Shown piece after piece: positions 11,000 to 20,206 of a DNA stretch of 64,000 bases (position 1 is its first letter; each line of letters begins with the position of its first letter). Origin of the DNA: Bacteroidota bacterium (GTDB taxonomy: Bacteria > Bacteroidota > JABWAT01); NCBI GenBank assembly GCA_023151185.1, contig JAKLJL010000001.1, forward strand, positions 248,001-312,000. Direction: 5' to 3'. The translations under genes and the position numbers were made by a program. The notes beneath the pieces were generated by a model. That model worked only from the letters and a program-made list of their open reading frames with translations. It did not search any database and was not told the DNA's origin.

Positions 11000-11176
11000 G
11001 CTCCTTTCATTTGGCTGCAAACTTCCGGTTTCGGCAATCAAAAGGCAAAAACGATGCGGATTCACCGGGAGGGTAGGTCCAGGAACCCTGCCCAAGGAAG
11101 GCTTGAAATTGATTTAAACCAAGATTTCGGATATCTTCGCACCCTTTATATTCACATTTAAAAGCTAACCAACTCC
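11000..11176. other. Divergent intergenic region between the thioredoxin-fold gene and prfB
   Basis: About 175 bases serving two outward-reading genes. It contains an imperfect inverted repeat, GGGAGGGT (11067-11074) against ACCCTGCCC (11085-11093), and the candidate prfB promoter at 11109-11139. I could not pick a convincing leftward promoter. Confidence 0.5.
11109..11139 (+). promoter_or_regulatory. Candidate Bacteroidota-type promoter of prfB
   Basis: TTG at 11109-11111, a 20-base spacer, then TATCTTCG at 11132-11139, seven of eight positions of TAnnTTTG. A start near 11146 would give a leader of about 30 bases before the prfB ATG. Confidence 0.45.
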
Positions 11177-12281
11177 ATGCTCGATCTTCAGAAAGAAAAA
11201 TTAAAGACTTATTCCGATCAGGTTTCCAGTTTACGGAGGTTTCTTTGACCTGGATAACAAGATTTCCCTGTTAGCCAAACTCGAAGCCAAAACAGAAGAA
11301 CCCGGCTTTTGGGAGGACAACCGAAAAGCCAAAGCCCACATGAAATCCATCGACGACCTGAAGTCCTGGGTTACCGGATTTAAAACCGTCCAGCGTCTGC
11401 TCGATGATTCCCAAACACTGTATGAGTTGGCCATAGAGTCTGAAGACGATTCGTTCGGTTCTGAGATTGATGCCGAACTGTCAAAACTTGAAAAAGCGTT
11501 GAATGATCTGGAACTGCGCCAGATGCTTTCCGGACCGGATGACGGCAGAAACTGCCAGATGGTCATCAATGCCGGTGCCGGCGGAACAGAAGCACAGGAC
11601 TGGTCAGAAATGCTGATGCGGATGTACATCCGGTGGGGCGAACAAAGCGGGTATTCTGTAACCGTCGCAGATGTTCTGGAAGGTGACGGAGCCGGAATAA
11701 AATCCTGTACGCTCGAATTTGAGGGGAATTTTGCTTACGGATACCTGAAAGCAGAAATCGGCGTTCACCGCCTGGTCCGGATTTCGCCCTTTGATTCGAA
11801 TGCCCGCCGTCATACATCCTTTTCTTCGGTTTTCGTTTATCCGGAGGTGGATGATGATGTTGAAATTACCATCAACCCGGCAGATATTGAGATGGACACC
11901 TTCCGGTCTGGCGGAAAAGGCGGACAGAATGTTAATAAAGTGGAAACTGCTGTACGGATCAGGCACCTGCCGTCCGGAATTGTTGTTGCCTGCCAGCAGG
12001 AACGCAGCCAGCTTCAGAACCGGGAACGGGCAATGAAAATGCTGAAAGCCCGCCTGTACCAGCAACGCCGTGATGAGGAACAGGCCCGTCTGGATGCCAT
12101 CGAAGGAACCAAGAAAAAAATTGAATGGGGATCCCAGATCAGGTCTTATGTGTTTCATCCGTACAATCTGGTGAAAGATTTAAGAACTGACTATGAAACC
12201 AGTGACGTCCAGGGAGTTATGGATGGAGACCTGGACGAGTTTATCAAGTCATACCTGCTGAAAACCGGAAAAGCTGGGTAA
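11177..12281 (+). CDS. prfB: Peptide chain release factor 2, with programmed +1 frameshift
   Basis: RF2 releases completed peptides at UGA and UAA. The product is about 367 residues made from two frames: codons 1-23 from ATG 11177 ([10 protein letters not shown]), then CTT followed by in-frame TGA at 11246-11248. A +1 slip at CTT-TGA-C continues in the frame starting GAC at 11247 ([15 protein letters not shown]). This is the conserved RF2 autoregulatory frameshift, stimulated here by CGGAGG. The body has the stop-reading tripeptide SPF in [16 protein letters not shown] and the catalytic GGQ in [14 protein letters not shown]. No ATG for the second frame occurs before 11340, well inside domain 1, which supports the frameshift model. 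alr follows after one base. Confidence 0.97.
11231..11249 (+). promoter_or_regulatory. RF2 programmed frameshift site
   Basis: The segment TTACGGAGGTTTCTTTGAC carries a Shine-Dalgarno-like CGGAGG, the slippery CTT codon (11243-11245), the in-frame UGA (11246-11248) and the stimulatory following C. When RF2 is scarce the ribosome slips to the +1 frame and makes more RF2. The usual form is AGGGGGTATCTTTGAC, so the spacer is TTT rather than TAT here. Confidence 0.93.
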
Positions 12282-12282
12282 C

Positions 12283-13401
12283 GTGGATATCCGGACCTGT
12301 GCCGAAATCAGTCTGACTGCCGTCCGCCATAATTTTAAAAGTGTGCGGAACTGGGTTCCTTCCCGAACGAAAATCATGTCGGTGGTAAAGGCCAATGCTT
12401 ACGGCCATGGCATCGAAGTGATCAGCAAAACTCTGGTTGAATCCGGAACCGACTATCTGGCCGTCGCCAATACGGATGAAGCCAGGAAAATCCGAAAAGA
12501 GGGAATCAGTGTACCGGTTCTGGTTTTCGGAAACCCGGACCCCATGTGTGTGGATGACTACTTCGAACTGGAACTGGATGCCAGTGTTTCGGATGTAGAA
12601 ACCGCTGCTTTTCTGGATCGTGCTGCCCGGCTGAGAGGCAGAAAAATAGAGGTTCACCTGAAGGTCGATACCGGAATGGGCCGGTACGGACTTCATTTTC
12701 ACCTGTTCCGTGAGGCACTGCCGGAAATTGCCTCGTGTAAAAACATCAACCTGAAATCAATCTGGAGCCATTTTCCCAATGCAGACGACCGGGACCGGAC
12801 TTTTACCCGGAATCAGCTTAATGAGTTCAACCGCTGTGTAGAGTTTGCCGAGAAATCAGGATTTTCATTTGAACTGAAGCACATTGCCAATTCTGCAGCT
12901 ACCCTGTACTATCCCGATGCCCACTTCGACATGGTCAGGCCGGGACTTTTGCTTTACGGCTATTCACCCGACGGGCCAGATTCATCACCGGTCAGTCTGA
13001 CTCCGGCCATGTCACTGGTTTCTCATGTTTCTCTCATAAAACCCGTTTCGAAGGGAACAACAGTATCTTATGGCAGCCGGTGGGTGGCAGATGAAGATAC
13101 TGAACTGGCCGTTATTCCGATCGGGTATGCAGATGGGGTGACCCGGGCGAATTCAAACCGGATGAAAGTTTCAATCGGGGGAAATCTGTATCCTCAGGTT
13201 GGAACAGTTACCATGGATAACCTGATCATTAATCTGGGCCGTGCCCATTCAGTCAGGAAACTGGACGAAGTTATCATTTTTGGAAATGATCTCGTTACCG
13301 CGGCAGATGTTGCCTCCTGGACCGGAACAATTCCCTGGGAAGTTTTATGCGGTATTACCGGCCGGGTTCCGAGAGTGTATCTTGGCAGTGACCGGATTTA
13401 G
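12283..13401 (+). CDS. alr: Alanine racemase
   Basis: A 372-residue PLP enzyme that makes D-alanine for peptidoglycan. The PLP lysine is Lys36 in VVKANAYGHG, HLKVDTGMGRYG is the barrel signature, MVRPGLLLYGYSP follows, and the second catalytic Tyr is in TVSYGSRW near residue 265. The region usually reading CMDQ is MDNLIINLG. The start is GTG, one base after the prfB stop, with MDIRTCAEISLTAVRHNF matching the normal family start. lysS follows after 103 bases. Length and motifs are complete. Confidence 0.95.
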   Translation: MDIRTCAEISLTAVRHNFKSVRNWVPSRTKIMSVVKANAYGHGIEVISKTLVESGTDYLAVANTDEARKIRKEGISVPVLVFGNPDPMCVDDYFELELDASVSDVETAAFLDRAARLRGRKIEVHLKVDTGMGRYGLHFHLFREALPEIASCKNINLKSIWSHFPNADDRDRTFTRNQLNEFNRCVEFAEKSGFSFELKHIANSAATLYYPDAHFDMVRPGLLLYGYSPDGPDSSPVSLTPAMSLVSHVSLIKPVSKGTTVSYGSRWVADEDTELAVIPIGYADGVTRANSNRMKVSIGGNLYPQVGTVTMDNLIINLGRAHSVRKLDEVIIFGNDLVTAADVASWTGTIPWEVLCGITGRVPRVYLGSDRI

Positions 13402-13504
13402 GTACTCAAACCAGGTTCACTCACGAACTTACCGGTTCCTGACTGCCTGAAAAAGCAAATTTAACAACCTGTATCACCTTATTTTTTATCAAGTCGAGGT
13501 TCCC

Positions 13505-15040
13505 GTGTCTGAGCAGTTAAACGACCAGATGATCCAACGCCGGAAGTATCTTGAGGATCTCCGGTCAGCCGGAGTAAATCCTTTTGCCTATTCCTGGGAA
13601 ATTACAATAAAATCGGGTACAATTCTGGCGGATCCGGCTCCTTTTTTTACAAAAGGAACCAATGATGCCGGTGAAACCATCGATATTCCGGCAAAGCAGC
13701 CGGTTTCTCTCGCCGGCCGGATTATGGCCATCCGGCACATGGGAAAAGCCGCCTTTTTTCATTTGATGGATTCTGATGGCAGAATTCAGGTTTACCTGAG
13801 AAAGGATGATGTCGGTGAAGAGAAATATGCCCAGTTTAAAATGTACGACCTTGGGGATATTGTTGGAGTGAAAGGGTATGTTTTCCGGACAAAAACCGGA
13901 GAAATTTCTGTCCATGCCGAACAGATTGAAATTCTGACCAAAACCCTTCGGCCGCTTCCGATTGCCAAAGAAAAGGAAGTTGACGGGCAGAAGGTGATTT
14001 ATGATGAGTTTTCTGACAAGGATACCCGGTACCGGCAGCGGTATGTTGATCTGGTTGTGAATCCGGAAGTCAGAAAAGTGTTCAAACTCCGGTCCCGGAT
14101 CGTTCAGTCTCTGCGCGATTATTTTAACTCCTTTGGATATCTGGAAGTTGAAACTCCGATTTTACAACCGATTTATGGCGGTGCTGCAGCCAGACCTTTC
14201 ACAACAACCCACAATGCACTCGGTATGACTCTTTACCTCAGAATTTCGAATGAGTTATATCTGAAACGTCTGATTGTTGGCGGCTTTGATGGTGTTTATG
14301 AATTTTCCCGGGATTTCCGGAATGAAGGAATGGACCGGTTTCACAATCCTGAATTCACCCAGGTCGAAATTTATGTGGCCTATAAGGACTACAACTGGAT
14401 GATGGAATTTGTTGAAAAGGCCGTTGAAAAAGTCTGTCTGGATATTCATGGGACAACCAAAATTTCTTACCAGGGAAAGGAAGTTGATTTTAAAACGCCC
14501 TGGCGCCGGGTTACCATGTTTGACTCGATTGCCGAAAAAATCGGCGTCAATCTGGAAGGAAAGACAGAACAGGAACTACGGAAAATTGCCAAAGACCACC
14601 ATCTGGATCTGGATCCGAAACTGGGTGTCGGTAAAATTATTGATGAGTTTTTCGGAACTTTCGTTGAAAAGACCCTGATCAATCCGACTTTTATCACCGA
14701 CTACCCGGTCGAGATGTCTCCGCTTGCGAAGAAGCACCGGTCAAAATCCGGTTTGGTTGAACGGTTCGAAGCAATTGTAGGCGGGAAAGAAATGTGTAAT
14801 GCCTTTTCTGAACTTAATGATCCCATCGACCAGAAGGAACGGTTCGAAGAACAGGGCCGGCTCGGTGAACGGGGTGATGATGAAGCTATGGTCATGGATG
14901 ATGATTTCATCCGGGCACTTGAATTTGGTATGCCCCCGACTGCAGGTCTCGGAATCGGAATTGACCGTCTGACCATGATCCTGCTCGATCAGGAATCCAT
15001 CCGCGATGTGTTGTTTTTCCCGACAATGCGGCCGGAGTAA
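13505..15040 (+). CDS. lysS: Lysyl-tRNA synthetase, class II
   Basis: A 511-residue class II enzyme that charges tRNA-Lys. An OB-fold anticodon-binding domain (about residues 60-165) with [21 protein letters not shown] leads to the catalytic domain with [23 protein letters not shown] (motif 1), [18 protein letters not shown] (motif 2) and [15 protein letters not shown] (motif 3). The start is GTG at 13505 after a weak GAGG, giving [19 protein letters not shown] as in homologues. It is probably transcribed with prfB-alr or from its own promoter in the 103-base gap, where I found no convincing match. Confidence 0.97.
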   Translation: MSEQLNDQMIQRRKYLEDLRSAGVNPFAYSWEITIKSGTILADPAPFFTKGTNDAGETIDIPAKQPVSLAGRIMAIRHMGKAAFFHLMDSDGRIQVYLRKDDVGEEKYAQFKMYDLGDIVGVKGYVFRTKTGEISVHAEQIEILTKTLRPLPIAKEKEVDGQKVIYDEFSDKDTRYRQRYVDLVVNPEVRKVFKLRSRIVQSLRDYFNSFGYLEVETPILQPIYGGAAARPFTTTHNALGMTLYLRISNELYLKRLIVGGFDGVYEFSRDFRNEGMDRFHNPEFTQVEIYVAYKDYNWMMEFVEKAVEKVCLDIHGTTKISYQGKEVDFKTPWRRVTMFDSIAEKIGVNLEGKTEQELRKIAKDHHLDLDPKLGVGKIIDEFFGTFVEKTLINPTFITDYPVEMSPLAKKHRSKSGLVERFEAIVGGKEMCNAFSELNDPIDQKERFEEQGRLGERGDDEAMVMDDDFIRALEFGMPPTAGLGIGIDRLTMILLDQESIRDVLFFPTMRPE

Positions 15041-15126
15041 AAGTCAGGACTGTTTTTGGAGGATCAGGCCGGGGAAGTTTTGCAGCTTTTCAGGTAAAAG
15101 TCCTGGACTTATACCCCGGGGACTTT
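15038..15126. repeat. AAGTCC/GGACTT inverted repeats downstream of lysS
   Basis: Related palindromic pieces cluster here: AAAAGTCAGGACTGTTTTT directly over the lysS stop, AAGTCCTGGACTT at 15098-15110, and AAAGTCC (15097-15103) able to pair with GGACTTT (15120-15126). The first piece may act as a weak terminator because T runs follow it. Alternative pairing among the copies is possible. The rest of the 184-base gap to 15224 shows nothing further. Confidence 0.45.
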
Positions 15127-15224
15127 CATAGCATCCGCATGTTCTGTTTCCTCTTCCCAATCAGTAAGGTGAAAAACATCAGGTTCAGTTTTCTTTTATT
15201 AACCGGTCCATATTTTTTAATTTC

Positions 15225-16442
15225 ATGCTGAATTTCGAACGGATTGTTGCCCGCCGGTTTTTTAAATCCAGAAAGAACAAGTCGTTCGTTGGGTTTATAA
15301 CTGCCTTTGCTATCGGCGGTGTTGCTATTGGTTCGGCAGCCATGATAATCACACTGGCGATTGTAAACGGATTCTCAGACGAAATCCAGAAAAAACTGAT
15401 CGCCTTCGGGAGTCATATCTCGGTTACAGCCTTCTCCGGGAAATCCTTCGCCTGGCCTGATAGTGGCCTGGTTGCCCTCGACACCCTTCATTTTATCCGC
15501 AAAAAAAGCCCTGTTTATTCCCGGGAAGCGATAGCCCGGTCCAGAAAATCAATTGAAGGCGTTCTCGTTAACGGAATCATTCCGGGAAATGAAACAATCC
15601 AGATCCGGAATTATATCACTGAAGGACGGTACCTGCAGACCGATGATTCGGTCAGGCATCCGATGGTGATCGGGAAAAAAATGGCTCAGTTGCTCAGTCT
15701 GAAACCCGGCGAAAAACTGACTTTATTCGGGATTTCGGGAACTCCTTCCCCGGGAAATATGCCGAATGTCATTCAGGGGAAAGTTGTCGGGATTTACGAT
15801 ACCGGGATGCAGGGCTTCGATGATTTGTTCATTTATGTTCCGTTGGCCTCGGCACAGGAACTTTTTTTGAAACCTGGCGAGATAACTGAAATTTCCCTTG
15901 AAACCGACAACCTGAATCTGGCAGATGGGTATTCTGACTCACTTCAGAATCTGCTGGTCTGGCCATACTATTCCCGGTCTATTTTTCAGACTCAGGCAAA
16001 CCTGTTTAACTGGATTGCCCTTCAGGAGCAGATGATCCCGATTATTATAGTGATCCTGATTCTCATTGCCATCGTCAACATTGTGGGTACGATTCTGATG
16101 ATGATTGTGGATAAAACTGCCGAAATCGGAATTCTGAGGTCGATGGGGACTGACCGGAAGCAGATCACCCGTGTATTTGTGATGCAGGGACTTTTCATCA
16201 CTCTGACCGGTCTTGTCATCGGAAATGCAGTCGGACTGGGATTCTGCATTCTTCAAAGTGAATTTCACCTGATTCCTTTACCCGCCGAAGCCTATTTCAT
16301 GTCATCCGTGCCGATCCTCTGGACGGTTTCCGACCTGATCATTGTCAATTTTCTGACGATTATTCTGGCTCTTTTTGCTTCCTGGATTCCTTCGGTGGTT
16401 GCCGCCCGTCTGAATATTGCAGATTCCGTGAGGTTCAGATGA
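15225..16442 (+). CDS. LolC/LolE-family ABC transporter permease (first copy)
   Basis: A 405-residue inner-membrane permease of the FtsX/MacB_PCD fold. One N-terminal transmembrane helix (about 22-45, GFITAFAIGGVAIGSAAMIITLAI) is followed by a large periplasmic domain to about residue 265 and three C-terminal helices, the last group holding TAEIGILRSMGTDRKQI, the coupling segment typical of LolC/E. Lol permeases extract outer-membrane lipoproteins. The start lacks a Shine-Dalgarno sequence and has a T/A-rich leader instead. The second copy begins within its stop (ATGA), so the two probably form a heterodimer. The ATPase partner LolD is not in the window. Confidence 0.88.
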   Translation: MLNFERIVARRFFKSRKNKSFVGFITAFAIGGVAIGSAAMIITLAIVNGFSDEIQKKLIAFGSHISVTAFSGKSFAWPDSGLVALDTLHFIRKKSPVYSREAIARSRKSIEGVLVNGIIPGNETIQIRNYITEGRYLQTDDSVRHPMVIGKKMAQLLSLKPGEKLTLFGISGTPSPGNMPNVIQGKVVGIYDTGMQGFDDLFIYVPLASAQELFLKPGEITEISLETDNLNLADGYSDSLQNLLVWPYYSRSIFQTQANLFNWIALQEQMIPIIIVILILIAIVNIVGTILMMIVDKTAEIGILRSMGTDRKQITRVFVMQGLFITLTGLVIGNAVGLGFCILQSEFHLIPLPAEAYFMSSVPILWTVSDLIIVNFLTIILALFASWIPSVVAARLNIADSVRFR

Positions 16443-17674
16443 ATTCCTTTGAATGGATGATGGCCCTCAGGTATGTATTTTCTAAAAAACGGATCACCCT
16501 GATCGGTATTATTTCAAAAATTTCGATAACCGGTGTTACTGTCGGTGTTGCAGCCCTGATTGTGGTTTTATCGGTTTTCAATGGTTTTTCTGCCCTTGTG
16601 GAAGGGCTGCTAAAAGGTGTCGATCCTGATATCCGGATTGAAGCTTCGGATAAACGGTATCTCGCAGAAGAGGATTCGGTCTTGTTTTCTGTGCTGAAGG
16701 AAATTCCTGAAATAAGTCTGGTCTCAAGATTTGCTGAAGGGAAGGCCCTGCTGACTCATGACAATGAAAATCAGGTTGCCTGGGTACATGGGGTCGAAGA
16801 TTCCTTGTTTAACCGGATGACCAGGCTCGATGATCATTTGGTAATGGGGAAGTCCCGGTTCAGGTCAGAAACCGGAGAAAAAGGAATTTTAGTGGGAATC
16901 GGGCTCAGCGACAAACTGAGTGCAATTGAAGGGGCAACCATTGCGGCCATTTCGCCGGTTGGACTGGATAAGGTTTTTACCCAGATGCAGACTCCGAGAA
17001 CCCGGCGGTTTGAGGTAACCGGTGTTTTTTCGGTCCAGAGGGTTTATGATGTCGGATTTGCCTATGCCTCTTTCGAAGATGTTCAGGACTTATTTCAATT
17101 GCCTGGAAAAATGTCGGGTGTTGAACTAAGGCTGATTCCCGGGGCAGATGCCGGTAAAATCAAGGAAATTCTGTCAGAAAAACTGGGTAAAGGCTATTGG
17201 GTGCAAACCTGGTACGACCTCAGAAGAGAAATGTATTCTATAATGAAACTTGAAAAATGGGGAGCCTACCTGATTCTTGCCCTGATCATTATCATTGCAG
17301 CTTTTAACATTGTCGGTACTCTAACGATGACTGTTCTTGAAAAAAGACGGGACATCGGGGTTCTGATGGCTATGGGAACCTCCAGGCAGCAGATTTACCG
17401 GATTTTTCTGAAACAGGGGCTTATTGTCGGATTCTCGGGTGTTTTAATTGGCTCACTGCTGGGATATGGGGTGGTTTTTCTCCAGATGACTACCGGGTTT
17501 TACCAAATTCCCAACTCACAAAGTTTTCTGGTTGATGCTTTTCCGGTATCAGTTGAATGGGTGGATTTTCTGGCCACAACTGCAATGGCCCTCTTATTGA
17601 CCTCGGTTTCGGCCATTTATCCGGCCCGTTTGGCCTCTTCACTCGATCCGGTTGAAGCCATCCGGTATGAGTAA
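16439..17674 (+). CDS. LolC/LolE-family ABC transporter permease (second copy)
   Basis: A 411-residue protein with the same layout as its neighbour: helix at about 25-47 (ISITGVTVGVAALIVVLSVF), a periplasmic domain, then three C-terminal helices with RRDIGVLMAMGTSRQQIYRIF. The two paralogues share the family coupling motif but are clearly diverged, which fits separate LolC and LolE roles. I cannot say which is which; the hook that contacts LolA cannot be placed by eye. Start ATG lies in the stop of the previous gene. Confidence 0.88.
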   Translation: MNSFEWMMALRYVFSKKRITLIGIISKISITGVTVGVAALIVVLSVFNGFSALVEGLLKGVDPDIRIEASDKRYLAEEDSVLFSVLKEIPEISLVSRFAEGKALLTHDNENQVAWVHGVEDSLFNRMTRLDDHLVMGKSRFRSETGEKGILVGIGLSDKLSAIEGATIAAISPVGLDKVFTQMQTPRTRRFEVTGVFSVQRVYDVGFAYASFEDVQDLFQLPGKMSGVELRLIPGADAGKIKEILSEKLGKGYWVQTWYDLRREMYSIMKLEKWGAYLILALIIIIAAFNIVGTLTMTVLEKRRDIGVLMAMGTSRQQIYRIFLKQGLIVGFSGVLIGSLLGYGVVFLQMTTGFYQIPNSQSFLVDAFPVSVEWVDFLATTAMALLLTSVSAIYPARLASSLDPVEAIRYE

Positions 17675-17718
17675 CCGGTTAATTCTTTACCTTTCGGAAA
17701 TTTTAAACCGGTTTTTCC
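17673..17718 (+). terminator. Possible terminator after the Lol permeases
   Basis: AACCGGTT at 17673-17680 can pair with AACCGGTT at 17706-17713, followed by TTTCC. The loop is long, and CCGG-containing words are very common in this DNA, so the call is weak. Confidence 0.3.
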
Positions 17719-17755
17719 TGTTTATTCGGGGAGACCTATCAGGACGTTTGCGGCC

Positions 17756-18991
17756 ATGAAAAAATTCGATATTCCGTCAATATACCGGTCCTCCATCACG
17801 ACCCGTGTTAAGGACTTCCAAAACCGGATGGATCCCCGCCGCAGAAATTTCAGTCCGACAATTTTGGACTTTGGTCCCGTTGAATTTATTGTTCCCCGTC
17901 ATTTCGGTTTCTGCTACGGTGTTCAGAATGCCATCGAAATCGCATACCGGACAATCGAAGAAAATGCCGGGAAACGGGTGTTTTTTCTCTCCGAAATGAT
18001 TCACAACCCCACGGTAAATTCAGATCTGATCAGCCGTGGTGTCCGGTTTATTTTTGAACCAACCGGCAAACAGATCATTCACTGGGATGACCTTTCCCCG
18101 CAGGATGTGGTAGTCGTTCCGGCATTTGGCACCACGATCGAAATTCAGCAGGAACTGCTTCACCGGGGAATTGATCCTTACACCTTCGATACGACCTGCC
18201 CGTTTGTTGAAAAAGTCTGGAAAAAGGGAATTGAACTGGGTGAAGACGGATTCACCAATGTGATTCATGGAAAATTCAACCACGAAGAAACCCGGGCAAC
18301 CTTTTCACATGTTTCCCAGAAAAGTCCGGCCGTCGTAATTCTGGATGTAGACGAAGCCCGTTTTCTTGCTGATGTGATAACCGGAGTTAAAAGCCGGCCG
18401 GAATTTATTGACCGCTTCGGACATAAAAGCACCGCTGGATTTGATCCTGACCGGGATTTGCAAAAATTCGGAGTGATCAATCAAACAACCATGCTCGCAT
18501 CCGAAACAAAGGAAATAATGGAAATCCTGAAAGCAGCCGTTACCAGCCGATGGGGAACTGCAGATGCCAGAATCCATTATGCAGATACCTCTGATACCCT
18601 CTGTTATGCAACAAATGAGAATCAGTCGGCAACAATCGAAGCTCTGAAAACCCGTGCCGACGGAGCCTTTGTTGTTGGCGGATACAACTCTTCAAACACG
18701 TCTCACCTGGTCGAATTATGTGAAGCCGTTCTGCCAACCTGGTTTATTAAGGATGAAACTGAAATTTGTTCAGGAACAAGCCTTTTTCATTTTGACTGGC
18801 GGAATAAGAAGAAGCTGAAATCAGAAAACTGGAAACCGGAAGGCCGTGATAAAGTCCGGTTCATTATGAATTCCGGTGCAAGTTGCCCGGATTCCACATT
18901 GGATGGCGTCATGCTCAGAATCCTGGGTTTTTTCCCCGGAAGTGCTGATCCGGAAAAAGTGATTGCCCGCCTGATGGAGGGAAATTCCTGA
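17756..18991 (+). CDS. ispH: 4-hydroxy-3-methylbut-2-enyl diphosphate reductase, long form
   Basis: IspH carries out the last step of the MEP isoprenoid pathway, reducing HMBPP to IPP and DMAPP with a 4Fe-4S cluster. The three cluster cysteines are Cys53 (GFCYGV), the Cys of DTTCPFV and the Cys of SGASCPD near residue 369. VIHGKFNHEET and GGYNSSNTSHL are substrate-site blocks. At 411 residues it belongs to the long clade (about 400, as in cyanobacteria and plants) rather than the usual 310-residue form; the extra length lies in the N-terminus and in insertions. The stop shares one base with the next gene (TGATG). Confidence 0.95.
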   Translation: MKKFDIPSIYRSSITTRVKDFQNRMDPRRRNFSPTILDFGPVEFIVPRHFGFCYGVQNAIEIAYRTIEENAGKRVFFLSEMIHNPTVNSDLISRGVRFIFEPTGKQIIHWDDLSPQDVVVVPAFGTTIEIQQELLHRGIDPYTFDTTCPFVEKVWKKGIELGEDGFTNVIHGKFNHEETRATFSHVSQKSPAVVILDVDEARFLADVITGVKSRPEFIDRFGHKSTAGFDPDRDLQKFGVINQTTMLASETKEIMEILKAAVTSRWGTADARIHYADTSDTLCYATNENQSATIEALKTRADGAFVVGGYNSSNTSHLVELCEAVLPTWFIKDETEICSGTSLFHFDWRNKKKLKSENWKPEGRDKVRFIMNSGASCPDSTLDGVMLRILGFFPGSADPEKVIARLMEGNS

Positions 18992-20115
18992 TGCGGCTGA
19001 TGGTGGTTTTTCTTCTGCTTCCTCTTGCTGGCTGCCAGGCCGGAGTTCCGGATGAAGTTCCACAGAAAACAAACGAGGTCACCCGGAATGTAACCCTTCC
19101 GCCGGGATTTAAAATGGAAGTTTTTGCGTCCGGAATTGAGGGTGCCCGGTCCATTACCCAAAGTCCTTCGGGAACAATTTATGTTGGTACCCGGCAAAAA
19201 AACGGATCGGTTTACGAAGTCAAAGACACAAATAATGATTTTTATGCAGATAAAATATCGGTTGTTGCTTCCGGGCTATTCATGCCTAACGGGGTTGCAT
19301 TCCTAAACGGAAGCCTTTTTGTTGCCGAAGTTAACCGGATTCTCCGGTTCGACGCTGTTGAAAAGCAGACCGGGTCGTGGCAAAAACCGGTTACCATCCG
19401 GGATGATTTTTCTGACAATACCTGGCATGGCTGGAAAGTTATCCGGTTCGGTCCGGATGGAAAGCTCTACATTCCGGTTGGCATGCCCTGCAATGTCTGT
19501 GAGCAGGAAGATAAACGGTTCGGGACCATCATGAGAATGAATCCGGATGGGTCAGAGCTTGAAATTTTTGCGCATGGAGTCAGGAACTCAGTGGGCTTTG
19601 ACTGGGATCCCGGAACGGGGGAACTCTGGTTTACTGACAACGGACGGGATAACATGGGGGACGACCTGCCGCCCTGTGAGCTGAACCATGCACCAGCAGC
19701 CGGACTTCATTTCGGATTCCCGTATATCCATGGTAAAAATATACCCGATCCGGAATTCGGAAAAGGAAAACGCCCGGAGGGTTTTACACCGGCTGCTGCT
19801 GAACTGGGCGCACATGTAGCTCCGCTTGGAATGCGGTTCTATACCGGAACGCAGTTTCCCGAATCCTACCGGAATCAGATTTTTATTGCCGAACACGGAT
19901 CCTGGAACCGGAGCACCAAAAACGGATACCGGGTTGTTCTGGTTACACTTGAAAACGGGAAGGCCGTTTCTGTTGAACCCTTTGCCGATAACTGGCAGGT
20001 CAATGAAGAAGTATTTGGCCGGCCGGTTGATGTTGAAGTTCTGAAGGACGGAAGTCTTCTTGTTTCGGATGATTTTTCGGACTGTCTGTACCGGATTTAC
20101 CGGGTTACTCCCTGA
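18991..20115 (+). CDS. PQQ-dependent sugar (sorbosone-type) dehydrogenase lipoprotein
   Basis: A 374-residue six-bladed beta-propeller of the soluble aldose-sugar/sorbosone dehydrogenase family. The N-terminus has a lipobox LAGC with Cys15, so it is an envelope lipoprotein. Family motifs include PNGVAFLNGSLFVAE, TWHGWKVIRFGPDGKLYIPVG, the MPCNVCE segment, and IAEHGSWNRS. These enzymes oxidise aldoses at the periplasmic side using PQQ, donating electrons to cytochromes or quinones. Not every homologue binds PQQ, and no PQQ synthesis genes are in the window. Coupled to ispH by a one-base overlap, with no obvious functional link. Confidence 0.85.
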   Translation: MRLMVVFLLLPLAGCQAGVPDEVPQKTNEVTRNVTLPPGFKMEVFASGIEGARSITQSPSGTIYVGTRQKNGSVYEVKDTNNDFYADKISVVASGLFMPNGVAFLNGSLFVAEVNRILRFDAVEKQTGSWQKPVTIRDDFSDNTWHGWKVIRFGPDGKLYIPVGMPCNVCEQEDKRFGTIMRMNPDGSELEIFAHGVRNSVGFDWDPGTGELWFTDNGRDNMGDDLPPCELNHAPAAGLHFGFPYIHGKNIPDPEFGKGKRPEGFTPAAAELGAHVAPLGMRFYTGTQFPESYRNQIFIAEHGSWNRSTKNGYRVVLVTLENGKAVSVEPFADNWQVNEEVFGRPVDVEVLKDGSLLVSDDFSDCLYRIYRVTP

Positions 20116-20141
20116 TATTTCCCTCCAATCCCAGCTAAAAG

Positions 20142-20172
20142 TTGATACTGTGTTAGCCCTGAAGTATATTAA
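20142..20172 (+). promoter_or_regulatory. Candidate promoter of recG
   Basis: TTG at 20142-20144, 20-base spacer, TATATTAA at 20165-20172, six of eight matches to TAnnTTTG. The distance to the recG GTG start (20207) is plausible. Weaker than the other candidates. Confidence 0.3.
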
Positions 20173-20206
20173 CTGCAAATAAAAGCAGTAGTTATCAGGA
20201 CGTCCT

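Noticed and set aside
11246-11248. In-frame TGA in prfB suggesting a pseudogene
   Set aside because: It is the conserved RF2 programmed +1 frameshift site (CTT-TGA-C after CGGAGG), and both flanking frames encode RF2.
11604-12158. Leftward open frame of 184 codons inside prfB
   Set aside because: Antisense to the GGQ and SPF regions of prfB; no domain of its own.
19588-20178. Leftward open frame of 196 codons inside the PQQ-type dehydrogenase
   Set aside because: Shadow of a propeller gene; composition and lack of motifs argue against a real protein.
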